Shown here in pieces: positions 27,444 to 36,035 of a stretch of 64,000 nt of DNA. Made by a program: the position numbers and the translations under genes. Under the pieces are notes generated by a model, which searched no databases, was not told where the DNA came from, and saw only the letters and a program-made list of their open reading frames with translations. The stretch is from an uncultured Prevotellaceae bacterium (GTDB lineage: Bacteria; Bacteroidota; Bacteroidia; Bacteroidales; Muribaculaceae): the NCBI GenBank assembly GCA_900320245.1, contig ONRP01000001.1, positions 62,001 to 126,000 of the forward strand, in the 5' to 3' direction. Position 1 is the first letter of the stretch. Each line of letters starts with the position of its first letter.

Positions 27444-28700
27444 CTACTGTACTTTTATTCCAAGAGATCTTTTGATATCATCAACAATGAACTCGTTTGT
27501 TGTAAGCCCTGACTGAGGCTTTAAGTGTGTTGAGAAGAAGAACGATCTCTTATCCTTCATCGTATCACTCTCATCAAAGACAACATCTTCAATGAATGCC
27601 GATATCTCCTTCTCGTTCTTGACTATATAATGCATTTTGATTGCCTGTTGACCGAATTCTGGCAGATCGGAAAAAGTCGATTGCAGGTTACGAGTTACAA
27701 ATGCTACCGGCTTATTCACAAACAAATATTCAATAGCAAATGAACTGCAGTCATGTATCATTGCATCTGAAGTCTTAAACAAGTCAATAAAGTCTCCTGT
27801 CTCAACAAACGTGTTGGGCATCTCTTCCCATAAACGGTAATACTCGTCGGTTCTCTCCTTCCCCCAATCAGGATGCTTATATAACTCTGACTTCAAACGA
27901 GGATGAGGCTTAAATGCAATTTGAAGTTTAGTCTCAAAACGTCTCGCCAGAATGATCATCAACTCAGCCATCCACAAGAAATTTGAGTGAGTATAGAACG
28001 TGTTCTTTGTCCCAATACTGAAGTGAGGCGCCCATATTAACCGTTTCAGTTTATTATCCTTCAGTTTCCACACATCCTTTGCCAAAGGTGACAGATAGAG
28101 GTCAAAATTCGTGTAACCAGATATCACCATATTGCGGCCCCTATTATGAGCGATTCTCTTTGACCTTTCCAAATCCACAGGAAATGGATAATAAAGCTTC
28201 CATGCCAAATTATGGAATTGAGTATTATAAAACCAAGCCTCTTCGGTTTGTCCTATCCCATATGGCACAAAGCACAACAACTTTGATCTGAAGTTCTTAT
28301 AGTCATGCTCTTCACAACTGAACCCATCGTAAGGCTGCGGATAAAAAATGATATCGGGGTTCAAGCGATTCAAATCAAATCCCTTGCCCGTTGTTTCATC
28401 AAAATCATAATAGTCTATACCTCTCGACGAGAAATATGTCCTTAACAGTTCCAAGTCTTTTGTCTGTTGTTCCTTTGAATAGGTAGTTGAGATTGTCAAA
28501 ACGACAAAAACCTTGAACCGTTTCTCCTTGGCCATCAATTCATAAATGCCCTGGTAGCGCCACATAGACACATTAAGAGCCAAGAATACAACGTTAATCG
28601 TCTCTTTCTTTTTCAAAGCATTCACTCTATGTTTCATAATCATAGGGTAAATGTTGTTGATGAACACGTCAGCGGCATGATGCCTGATGAATCCCAGCAT
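27444..28700 (-). CDS. CDP-polyol phosphotransferase-like protein (TagB/TagF family), copy 1
   Basis: A 418-residue peripheral membrane GT-B-like enzyme of the CDP-glycerol glycerophosphotransferase family. AFKPHPRLKSEL and IHDCSSFAIEYLFVNKPVAF are the family's two conserved motifs, including the histidines. The frame is open to a TTG at 28733, but the ATG at 28700 aligns with the N-terminus of its paralogue next door. The family moves glycerol- or ribitol-phosphate from the CDP-polyol to a lipid-linked sugar or growing chain. About half of the residues look identical to copy 2. Confidence 0.82.
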   Translation of the reverse strand: MLGFIRHHAADVFINNIYPMIMKHRVNALKKKETINVVFLALNVSMWRYQGIYELMAKEKRFKVFVVLTISTTYSKEQQTKDLELLRTYFSSRGIDYYDFDETTGKGFDLNRLNPDIIFYPQPYDGFSCEEHDYKNFRSKLLCFVPYGIGQTEEAWFYNTQFHNLAWKLYYPFPVDLERSKRIAHNRGRNMVISGYTNFDLYLSPLAKDVWKLKDNKLKRLIWAPHFSIGTKNTFYTHSNFLWMAELMIILARRFETKLQIAFKPHPRLKSELYKHPDWGKERTDEYYRLWEEMPNTFVETGDFIDLFKTSDAMIHDCSSFAIEYLFVNKPVAFVTRNLQSTFSDLPEFGQQAIKMHYIVKNEKEISAFIEDVVFDESDTMKDKRSFFFSTHLKPQSGLTTNEFIVDDIKRSLGIKVQ

Positions 28701-28752
28701 ATCTATTGTTCGTTTATTCGTAACTAATGACAATCAACAAGTAGTCAAAATC

Positions 28753-30012
28753 TCACAAGCCCAGTGACTTTTTGATATCATCGACGATGAATTGGCTTGT
28801 GGTGCCTGTGACATCGGGCCTCAGCACGGTTTCGAAAAAGCGTGTACGCTGCTCTTTTTTAGGGTCATTCCCTCCGAGCACGACATCATTGATGAATGCT
28901 AACACATCATCTTTATCTTTCAGAATATAGTGCTGATCCAGAGCCGCAAGGCCGAAGTCGGAGTGAGGTATCTTCAACTGTTCGATATTGTCTGAGACAA
29001 AAGCGACAGGTTTGTTGACATACAAGTACTCGGCGGTGAAAGATCCACAATCGTGTATCATGGCATCTGAGGTCTTGAACAGGTCAACAAAATCTCCTGT
29101 CTCGAGTTGAGTGTTAACCATATCCTCCCAACGCTGATAATACTCGTCTGTTTTTTCTTCTCCCCAGTCAGGATGTCTGTATAACTCTGACTTCAAACGC
29201 GGATGGGGTTTAAAAGCGATTTGGAGCACGTCTTTTCTTTGTTCAGCGATATCCAGCATCAACTGAGCCATCCACAAGAAGTTAGAACGCGCTTTAAACC
29301 ACGAAACTTGAGCAATCGTGAAATGTGGTGCCCATATCAACCGCTTCAGCGACCTTTCTTTAACTTTCCATACATCATGAAAGTCATTATTGCAGTACTT
29401 ATCCAGGTTACAATAGCCAGAAACAATCCAATTGCGTGCATGGTTTTTAGCCACTTTTGCAGCATTGTGCTGTTCCATCGACGAAGCACAATATACTTTC
29501 CAGGCCAAGTTATGAAACACCAAGTCGGATGTCCAATAATTATGAAATGCTACATTCACACTGTATGGAATGAGGCACAACAACTTTGATTTGAAGAGAG
29601 AAAAGTCATGATTCTTGGAGAATATATCCTCGTAAGGCTGTGGATAAAACAGGATATCCGGATTGATCTTATTCTTAACATCAAAGCCTGCCTCTTCCTC
29701 GTGGTCAATATACTCAATCCCTTTTGAACCAAAATATTCCCTCATTTGTTTCAAATCAGCAGCCTGCTGTTCTTTAGTAAAGGTTTTTGGTACCGTGAAA
29801 ACGATATGGCAATTGAAGCGGTTTTCCTTAGAGAGCAAATCATAAACCCCTTGATAGCGCCACATGGCGACGTTCATGGCAAAGAAGACAACCTCAATCT
29901 TGTCCTTCTTGCCCACCTTCCGTGCTCTATACTTCAAGATGGCAGGATAGATGGCATTAAGATAGAAAATAATGCACTGGTGTCTTATGTTCAGCAGGAT
30001 TCGGTTATTCAT
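28753..30012 (-). CDS. CDP-polyol phosphotransferase-like protein (TagB/TagF family), copy 2
   Basis: A 419-residue paralogue of copy 1, with AFKPHPRLKSEL, WAPHFTIAQ and IHDCGSFTAEYLYVNKPVAF. The ATG at 30012 shares a base with the TGA of the fusion gene upstream (TGATG), so translation is coupled to the enzyme that should supply the CDP-polyol. Two paralogues side by side fit a primase and polymerase pair as in wall teichoic acid synthesis, or two different acceptors. No TagO, TagG or TagH is visible. Confidence 0.82.
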   Translation of the reverse strand: MNNRILLNIRHQCIIFYLNAIYPAILKYRARKVGKKDKIEVVFFAMNVAMWRYQGVYDLLSKENRFNCHIVFTVPKTFTKEQQAADLKQMREYFGSKGIEYIDHEEEAGFDVKNKINPDILFYPQPYEDIFSKNHDFSLFKSKLLCLIPYSVNVAFHNYWTSDLVFHNLAWKVYCASSMEQHNAAKVAKNHARNWIVSGYCNLDKYCNNDFHDVWKVKERSLKRLIWAPHFTIAQVSWFKARSNFLWMAQLMLDIAEQRKDVLQIAFKPHPRLKSELYRHPDWGEEKTDEYYQRWEDMVNTQLETGDFVDLFKTSDAMIHDCGSFTAEYLYVNKPVAFVSDNIEQLKIPHSDFGLAALDQHYILKDKDDVLAFINDVVLGGNDPKKEQRTRFFETVLRPDVTGTTSQFIVDDIKKSLGL

Positions 30013-31160
30013 CACTTCTGCTTGGCAATGATAAGGTTCCGGATTTGTGTACTGCTCGTGCCTTTTGTGTATGGGAAATAAATGATTTTCACGCCCTTAT
30101 CGGCAAAATATTCCTCATAGCGGTTGAAGCGCTCGGTACCCTTGTAGTCGGATCCGACGAAGAGGAAATCATATTTCACCAGTCCAGTTTTATACACATC
30201 GGAATCTTCACGCATCGAGAGCACCACTTGGTCCACCCATTTGATGCTGCGAACGATTTCCATCCTCTCTTCAAGGGGGATGAACGTCTCCTTGCCCTTG
30301 TGTGAGGCGTCCTTGTGCACACCCACCACAAGATAATCGCAATACTGCTTTGCACGCTTAATAAGATTCAAGTGTCCTATATGGAACAGGTCCCACGTGC
30401 CGCTCATGTAACCGATTTTCATCTGAGGTTTCAGATTGAATCGGCCACTGTCCATCTTATACTGATAACTGTCCACACCGAACTGATGTGCATCAGCCTG
30501 ATAGCGGTCGATAACTCCTTTAAATACAGCCTCGTAATCAGGAATAAACAATGATTGCCGGGCTAACATCTTTTCGATGATCTCAGCAGCCAAACCTGCG
30601 GTTTGTGTTAAATCATTCTCGCCGCCATTGAATCGTGTCCCCTTGATGGATCCGGGAGAGACATTTAAAATCCTGTTTTCACTCCCGTTCATCTCAAGTT
30701 CGATGTTCAAGGCCTCAATTGCTTTGCAGACGGCGCCTTTAGTCGCACTGTATAATGCAAACAACGGCGATGACACCAGTCCCGCGATGCTCCCCATCAC
30801 GGCACAATAGAATGGTTGAGCCTGCATCATGCGGGGGTAGAAATGTCTCAGCACTGCAATGGGCGAGATTGCGTTGACCTGGAACTGGTTTTGGATTTCA
30901 GTATCCATTATGGTCTGAAAAGGCGCCACGCGTCCATAGCCAGCCGTAAAGACAAGCGTATTAATGTCGTCATAATCGTCGAGGAACGAGAGGTCACGAT
31001 CAAGCAGATTGTGACGTGAGAAAGTGACATTGACAGGCAGTTGCCCAGCGGGCTCGTACTTATCAATGATTGTGACGTGGACCGATGACGTTCGGGCCAA
31101 ATGCAAGGCTATCGCGAGTCCGATGCCGTTGCTGCCACCGATTACTAGTGAATGGGTCAT
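30012..31160 (-). CDS. SDR-cytidylyltransferase fusion (CDP-polyol synthesis candidate)
   Basis: A 382-residue two-domain protein. Residues 1-230 form a short-chain reductase with GGSNGIG at the NAD(P) site and the catalytic Tyr137 and Lys141 in YSATK. Residues 247-382 form a TagD-type cytidylyltransferase with GTWDLFHIGH (HxGH at 260-263) and the C-terminal GTSSTQIR. Known relatives with these activities in one or two proteins make CDP-ribitol, CDP-glycerol or similar by reducing a keto-sugar phosphate and adding CMP. In the H. influenzae-type fusion the transferase domain belongs to the IspD family; here it is the HxGH type. It directly precedes the twin transferases. Confidence 0.85.
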   Translation of the reverse strand: MTHSLVIGGSNGIGLAIALHLARTSSVHVTIIDKYEPAGQLPVNVTFSRHNLLDRDLSFLDDYDDINTLVFTAGYGRVAPFQTIMDTEIQNQFQVNAISPIAVLRHFYPRMMQAQPFYCAVMGSIAGLVSSPLFALYSATKGAVCKAIEALNIELEMNGSENRILNVSPGSIKGTRFNGGENDLTQTAGLAAEIIEKMLARQSLFIPDYEAVFKGVIDRYQADAHQFGVDSYQYKMDSGRFNLKPQMKIGYMSGTWDLFHIGHLNLIKRAKQYCDYLVVGVHKDASHKGKETFIPLEERMEIVRSIKWVDQVVLSMREDSDVYKTGLVKYDFLFVGSDYKGTERFNRYEEYFADKGVKIIYFPYTKGTSSTQIRNLIIAKQK

Positions 31161-31255
31161 GTTGATTTCTTAATAGTAAATTATTATTCCATAAATGATT
31201 GAATCGGGCCATGGCATTCTCAGCCATAGGATTTTATCTTTTCAACAATGTGTTT
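31161..31255. other. short gap between AT-rich island and acyltransferase gene
   Basis: This 95-base gap marks the edge of the base-composition change: AT-rich toward 31160 and GC-rich beyond 31256. No promoter match or hairpin with a T tract was found on the minus strand, so the upstream operon probably reads through. Confidence 0.4.
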
Positions 31256-32323
31256 TCAGTGGGGGTTGTTGAGGGAGGGGAAGCGGGTGTCGAGCCAGTT
31301 GAAGAGGGGTTGCTCGAGGAGGCGCTGCCTGAGGAGGTCGATGATGACACACACGAGGTAGATGCCGGCGCATGAGGCAATGGCATGGAGCCACAGCAGG
31401 TTGTCGGCGAAGTGTCCCTTGACATTGAGGACGTCGCCCCAGAGCCACGGGGAGAGGTCGCTGTGGGTGTGGATGAGCAGGACGCCGAAGGTGGCCGTGG
31501 CAGCGAGGTTGATGAGGCGGTTGTGGCGCATGGGCAGGTTCTTGAAAAACAGGAACAGGGCCACGGCGCTGACGATGGCCATGATGCGGTTGGCGTCGGT
31601 GAGGAAGTAGTAGACGTTCATGCGTCCGGCGAGTTGCGGGGCGAAGGTGATGGCCATTACCGAGGCCAACGACACGATGACCGCGAGCGCGGCAAACGCG
31701 GCGGTGCGGCCGAGGCTGTCCATCCTGGCCATGGGATAGCGGCCGATGTAGGCGCCGATGAGGTAAACCGTGACGAACCAGCCGATGTCGCCGGTGAAGT
31801 TCCTGTTGAAGAAGGTGCCGACGAGGGTGTAGATGAGCAGTAGTGTCATCACGAGCCAGGCATGGGCGCGCCTGTCGAGGACGCCGACGAGCCTGTTGAT
31901 GAACGGCACGAGCAGGAACAGGGCGATGAACGTGGTGGAGAAAGTGGTGCCCATGAACACGGCGACGTTGAAGACCGTGTTGAAGCAGTAGCCGGCCGTG
32001 AGCGCCTGCCGTCCGGCAAGGACGAAGATGAGGGCGATGGCCAACTTATAGAACTTGACCTCGAGGTAGAGCCTGAGGAATTTGCGCCAGGTGAAATGCC
32101 CGCGGTACATGAAGTAGCCGGTGACGAGCAGGAAGCAGTTGACACCGACCTTGCCGCCCCAGCCCCAGAGTTCGAGAAAGACCTGGTTACCGCTGACGTT
32201 GCTGTAGTCGTAGAGTCCCTCGACGCCGCTGTTGACCACGTAGTGGTGGGCAATGATCATGAGCATCAGGACAATCCTGAAGAGTTCGATGTTGCTCTCG
32301 CGTTGCTTGACGGCGGCGGCCAT
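31256..32323 (-). CDS. membrane acyltransferase (AT3 family) E
   Basis: A 355-residue polytopic membrane protein. ESNIELFRIVLMLMIIAHHYV carries the AT3 motif with the R and the H-H pair, and GVNCFLLVTGYFM is the second mark. About ten spans are visible. It is distinctly GC-rich beside the AT-rich island to its left, so it belongs with the aminotransferase upstream. Probably O-acylates a sugar. Confidence 0.82.
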   Translation of the reverse strand: MAAAVKQRESNIELFRIVLMLMIIAHHYVVNSGVEGLYDYSNVSGNQVFLELWGWGGKVGVNCFLLVTGYFMYRGHFTWRKFLRLYLEVKFYKLAIALIFVLAGRQALTAGYCFNTVFNVAVFMGTTFSTTFIALFLLVPFINRLVGVLDRRAHAWLVMTLLLIYTLVGTFFNRNFTGDIGWFVTVYLIGAYIGRYPMARMDSLGRTAAFAALAVIVSLASVMAITFAPQLAGRMNVYYFLTDANRIMAIVSAVALFLFFKNLPMRHNRLINLAATATFGVLLIHTHSDLSPWLWGDVLNVKGHFADNLLWLHAIASCAGIYLVCVIIDLLRQRLLEQPLFNWLDTRFPSLNNPH

Positions 32324-32347
32324 GGGCTGGACGGGGGAAACGGGATA

Positions 32348-33462
32348 TCAGCGGTAGATGACGATGTCGAGGATGCGCTCGAGATCGGCATCGGTGAGCA
32401 GGTGGTGGATGGGCAGGCAGATGACCGAGTCGGCCATGCGCGTGGCGTTGGGCAGGTTCTCGCGGGCTGCGCTGGGCAAGCCGCGGTAGGTGGAGAAGTT
32501 GCTGATGAGCGGATAGAAGTAGCGGCGGGCGAGGATGCCGTGCTCGCGCAGCAAGTCGTGGAGTTGGTCACGCGTGCGGCCGTAGCGCTCAGCATCGACA
32601 AAGACGGGGAAGTAGCCGTAGTTGTGGCGCACGCCTGGCATATCGTCCCAGAAGGTGATGCCCTCAACGGAACGCAGCGCCTCGCGGTAGCGGACAGCAA
32701 CCTGGCGGCGCGCGCTGATGGCCTTGTCGACCTGCTGCAGGTTGAGCAGGCCATAGGCCGAACGGATCTCGTCCATCTTGCCGTTGATGCCGGGGGCAAC
32801 AACCTCGGTCTCACCCTTGAAGCCGAAGTTCTTGAGGTAGTCGATGCGCTCCTTCATCTTGGCATCGCGCACGACGAGCGCTCCGCCCTCGACGGTGTTG
32901 AACACCTTGGTTGCATGGAAACTCAGCGTGGCCATGTCGCCCTCCTCGAGGATGCTCTTGCCGTTGACCTCGACGCCAAAGCGTGGGCCGCGTCGTAGAT
33001 GACGCGCAGACCGTACTTGTCGGCGATGTCCTGGATTTCGCGGGTGCGGCAGGGCTTGCCATAGACGTGCACCGGCATGATGGCCGTGGTGCTCGGCGTG
33101 ATGGCGGCCTCGATGCGGTCGGGGTCAATGCCACCCGTGGCGGGATCGATTTCGACAAAGACGGGTTTGATGCCGTTCCACCACAGCGAGTGGGTGGTGG
33201 CGACAAAAGTGTAGGGCGTGGTGATGACCTCGCCCGTGATGTTGAGTGCCTGCAGCGCCGTGATCAGGGGCAGTGTGCCATTGGTAAACACGCTGATGTA
33301 GGGCACCTTGAGGTATTCGCTCAAGGCCGCCTCGAAGCGCTGATGGAAGACGCCATTGTTGGTAATCCACTTGTTGTCCCACACCTCCTGGAGCAGTTGG
33401 TTGTACTCGGCGAGGTCGGGCAACAGGGGCGATGTCACGGTGATGATTTTCTCGTTACTCAT
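32348..33462 (-). pseudogene. DegT/DnrJ/EryC1-type sugar aminotransferase, frameshifted
   Basis: First gene after the locus promoter. The N-terminal part (33462-32923) reads normally up to IYDAAHA and then goes out of frame; the C-terminal part (from about 32985 to 32348) continues in another frame with FGVEV, GDMATLSFHATKVFNTVEGG (the pyridoxal-phosphate lysine) and the usual C-terminal domain. Restoring one base near 32981, where GCC-TTT-GGC would be expected, gives a complete protein of about 371 residues. The family makes 4-amino or 3-amino sugars from keto-sugars. Either a real recent mutation or a sequencing error; everything else is intact. Confidence 0.85.
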
Positions 33463-33613
33463 AATCGGCTATTTTACAGCAACATTGAGACCGTCGAACA
33501 AGAAGATGGCGGCAAAATTCAGGATTCTGGCCCGCAGGCCTTGTGATTAGGGACAACAAAGGGGGACACCGGGTCTTGCAGAAACGGTGAACCTGTGGAG
33601 AGGGGTAAGGCTG

Positions 33614-33626
33614 GTGACACTGTCAC
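33614..33626. promoter_or_regulatory. palindrome in the leader of the polysaccharide operon
   Basis: GTGACA-C-TGTCAC is a perfect 13-base inverted repeat about 90 bases below the expected transcription start. It could be a protein-binding site or a short RNA hairpin. No regulator gene is near. Confidence 0.3.
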
Positions 33627-33722
33627 AGTAGTCATTATCAGCGAGTTACCTGTTGTATGTCGTTCGCATAACGTGGGGTCACGCACCCGCGTAGGCGCGT
33701 GCAACGCATACGAATCAAGATG

Positions 33723-33754
33723 CAAAAGTACTGAATTCCCCCCACGTGAGCAAA
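33723..33754 (-). promoter_or_regulatory. promoter of the polysaccharide operon
   Basis: On the minus strand TTTG (33754-33751), 20 bases, then TACTTTTG (33730-33723): a full match to the Bacteroidetes promoter. It points at the aminotransferase gene, leaving a leader of roughly 250 bases. No other equally good promoter was seen until 3529-3560, so about 30 kb may depend on it. Confidence 0.75.
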
Positions 33755-33950
33755 CTTTATGGGCAATTTTAGCCGATGAAACCGCGGTTTTTTACCAAAT
33801 TCTTACGCTCGACGACGGGTAGGCGCCAGGGCGAGGACCGGCAACCCGCCTGGAGCAGGGATCGGCAAGGCCATGCATCAATGGGGAAAATTATGCAAAA
33901 CAGCACCCTCGTCAGGCATAGACCATACTGGGGTCGAAGTCCACCAAAAG

Positions 33951-34066
33951 AGGGGTTTCAGTTTGTAAGCGATTTTGAAGAAGTTCAGATAGCAACAGTT
34001 TGATAATCGCGTGAATGATAGTTAATTTATCTAAATAGGAATCGGTTTAGACTTATAAGCGATTTT
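33951..34066. repeat. two imperfect direct repeats, 90 bases apart
   Basis: TAAGCGATTTT occurs at 33966-33976 and 34056-34066, each preceded by a related GGTTT-rich stretch, giving about 24 similar bases. Function unknown; it may be the remains of a duplication or a pair of binding sites. Confidence 0.4.
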
Positions 34067-34300
34067 TGCGAGTGCAAGACAACGGGTCCACCTCACCCAA
34101 CACGATGGCGAGTCACATCAACGCACTAAAAACCGCAATATTTATGCAATATTGTGAGTGGCATAAAGCGGCATTTCCAGGGCAAAAAAATGTCCCGAAT
34201 CCACCTCAATTTCGAACGAAAAATTTTCTGAAAAAAAGTTTTGGCAGCGATATTGCTGCTAGCCTATCCATTTGTTTTTAATGCGAATTACACGAATTCA

Positions 34301-34335
34301 ACGGATTTCACTAATTTATTAATTAATAAATCCGT
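34301..34335 (-). terminator. candidate terminator of the DUF5723-like gene
   Basis: ACGGATTT at 34301-34308 pairs with AAATCCGT at 34328-34335; the loop side contains a 16-base AT palindrome (34315-34330). It lies just beyond the stop codon of the minus-strand gene. The arms are AT-rich and the T tract is weak. Confidence 0.4.
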
Positions 34336-34368
34336 AAAATCAGCATATCACCGGGTATTACCGAGGCA

Positions 34369-35802
34369 TCAGAATGCGTCTCTCGGGCTGCCGATGGGGA
34401 AAGAAAGACCGATCAATGCATTGACGCTCTTGGCCTTGCTGCCCAAGTAGAGGTAGTCGGTGCCAACGAACAGAGGACCCAACTTCATGGCCACGCCGAA
34501 AGCCTGTCCGCCGCACAGGATGGGCGAATAGGACACGGCCACGTCGAACAGCGCCACGGGGCGGAAATCGGCGCCTATGGTGAATTCGCTCAGGGTTTTG
34601 GACTTGGCAGCGTGGCACGAATAGAGCGCGCCGAAACCAAAGCGCTTGTCGATGCTCCTGTACTGGCCGCCGAGGCTGAAGGAGGCCGCCAGCGAGGTGG
34701 TGTGCGAGAAGTGTTCGCCGGTGGGCGTCAATCGCAGCAGGTGCAGGTTGATGGGCTCGTCGCGGCCGATTATGCTGAAGAAGCGCATCACGTTGCCGGG
34801 GTGATTGCTGTCGAAGGCGAGGTCATCGGTGTTGGCATAGGCGTCCTCGGTACAGCCTTGCGACCAGCGGATGAAGCCCAGGTCGGTAACCGAGGCCGAG
34901 AGGGTCACCCTGTTATTCACCTGATAGGCCATGCCGGCATCGAGTGCCGCACCCCATCCCGAAACGCCCATGTTGCGCCGCTTGAGCCTGACGGTCTCGA
35001 TGTACCCCTCGTCGTTGGTGACCAGTTCAAGGCCCTTGAACGAACTCAGGAGACGCGCGTCGGCCAACACCTGGGCCGTGCCGCGGGCATACGTGAAGTC
35101 TACCAGCGAGGCGGTACTCCAGTTAAGGTTGGGATCCAGGCCCGTGAGTTGAGTGGCGACGGTGAGGTAGCGCGCCTTGAAATCGGCATTTCCCAAGCCG
35201 AGCAATCCCTTGAGACGTCCGCCGATGGTCAGGCGGTCGTTGATGATGCGTGAATACCCTACCCCAATCTCGGCATAAGTGTTGACACTGACTTCGATGT
35301 CGCGCATGGCGCACTCGTAGTCGGTGTAGTCGTTGGTGTTCATGCCCCTCATGTCACGCATGAAGGTGAACATCTCGAGCGGTGCGTTGACGTGCCCGTC
35401 GGCCTTGACACCGACGCTCACCGAGTAGAAGTTATCGCCATGCCACCACCCTGCAGCCATCAGGTCGTCATTGGCGCCCGCCGTGATGCGGTTGCGGTCC
35501 TTGAGTTTGGCATAGAACTTGTCGGTGGCATAGTAGTCGACGTCATCCACATTCTGCATCATGTCGAAGAAGTCGCCGGCCGTGAGCACGTCGGAGTTCT
35601 CCCACGCGCCGGCATTGCCCACGAATGGCAGGCTCACGAAGCCCGCATCGGGAGGCAGGGCCGGATTGAGTTGCAGACGGTATTGCGAGCCCTCCATAAA
35701 AAAGGACGTGCGCACGGGCTGCCCCTGAGCCAGGGCTGCAGTGACAATGAGGGCAAGGGTCCAAATGGCCTTGAGCCGGCTGAAATATTGTCGGTTGGTC
35801 AT
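34369..35802 (-). CDS. DUF5723-like outer membrane protein
   Basis: A 477-residue secreted protein. The start at 35802 gives a signal peptide (basic MTNRQYFSRLK, hydrophobic core, cut near ALAQGQ). The mature part opens RTSFFMEGSQYRLQLNPAL, then PFVGNAG, and is rich in alternating beta-strand patterns with aromatic ends, as in an outer membrane beta barrel; this order fits the DUF5723 family of Bacteroidetes. A longer start at 35850 is possible, but the candidate promoter box at 35828-35835 overlaps it. No function is known for the family. Confidence 0.75.
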   Translation of the reverse strand: MTNRQYFSRLKAIWTLALIVTAALAQGQPVRTSFFMEGSQYRLQLNPALPPDAGFVSLPFVGNAGAWENSDVLTAGDFFDMMQNVDDVDYYATDKFYAKLKDRNRITAGANDDLMAAGWWHGDNFYSVSVGVKADGHVNAPLEMFTFMRDMRGMNTNDYTDYECAMRDIEVSVNTYAEIGVGYSRIINDRLTIGGRLKGLLGLGNADFKARYLTVATQLTGLDPNLNWSTASLVDFTYARGTAQVLADARLLSSFKGLELVTNDEGYIETVRLKRRNMGVSGWGAALDAGMAYQVNNRVTLSASVTDLGFIRWSQGCTEDAYANTDDLAFDSNHPGNVMRFFSIIGRDEPINLHLLRLTPTGEHFSHTTSLAASFSLGGQYRSIDKRFGFGALYSCHAAKSKTLSEFTIGADFRPVALFDVAVSYSPILCGGQAFGVAMKLGPLFVGTDYLYLGSKAKSVNALIGLSFPIGSPRDAF

Positions 35803-35827
35803 CACGCAAACAATTGGATTAGCGGCG

Positions 35828-35835
35828 CAAATATA
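35828..35835 (-). promoter_or_regulatory. candidate -7 box for the DUF5723-like gene
   Basis: TATATTTG on the minus strand fits TAnnTTTG, 25 bases before the ATG at 35802. No clear TTTG box lies 19-20 bases upstream, so the call is moderate. Confidence 0.45.
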
Positions 35836-35955
35836 TAAAAGTTTTTTCATATATGCGCCATTTTGTGAAGATCAGAAAAATACGAATTTTGCATGGCTCC
35901 ACACAGTCCACGGCGGGCAGCGCCTGCACACCGCTACAGGAATGCGGCATTGGGC

Positions 35956-35986
35956 TTGCGTGAGACGAAAAAAAAGTGTAACTTTG
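35956..35986 (+). promoter_or_regulatory. promoter of pdxA
   Basis: TTG at 35956-35958, 20 bases, then TAACTTTG at 35979-35986. A good match to the Bacteroidetes promoter, leaving a leader of about 45 bases to the pdxA ATG. Confidence 0.7.
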
Positions 35987-36035
35987 CAGTTTGATTCAAA
36001 ACATGACAATTATCATATAACAGACTATATCTATC

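Larger units (their letters stand above)
33463..34368. other. gene-free region of about 0.9 kb
   Basis: No convincing gene on either strand; the open frames here lack family features. It holds the locus promoter (33723-33754), a leader of about 250 bases toward the aminotransferase, palindromes in that leader (a 13-base one at 33614-33626, and GGCC-CGCA-GGCC at 33529-33540), two copies of an imperfect repeat (33951-33976 and 34043-34066) and a hairpin at 34301-34335. The part from 33950 on is AT-rich. No UpxY-like antiterminator gene or invertible repeat was seen. Confidence 0.6.

Noticed and set aside
33519..33725. A 68-codon leader peptide frame on the minus strand
   Set aside because: Its start codon overlaps the -7 promoter box, so it would not be transcribed completely; composition is not coding-like.
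33463..33754. An invertible promoter as in Bacteroides capsule loci
   Set aside because: No pair of inverted repeats flanking the promoter was found.
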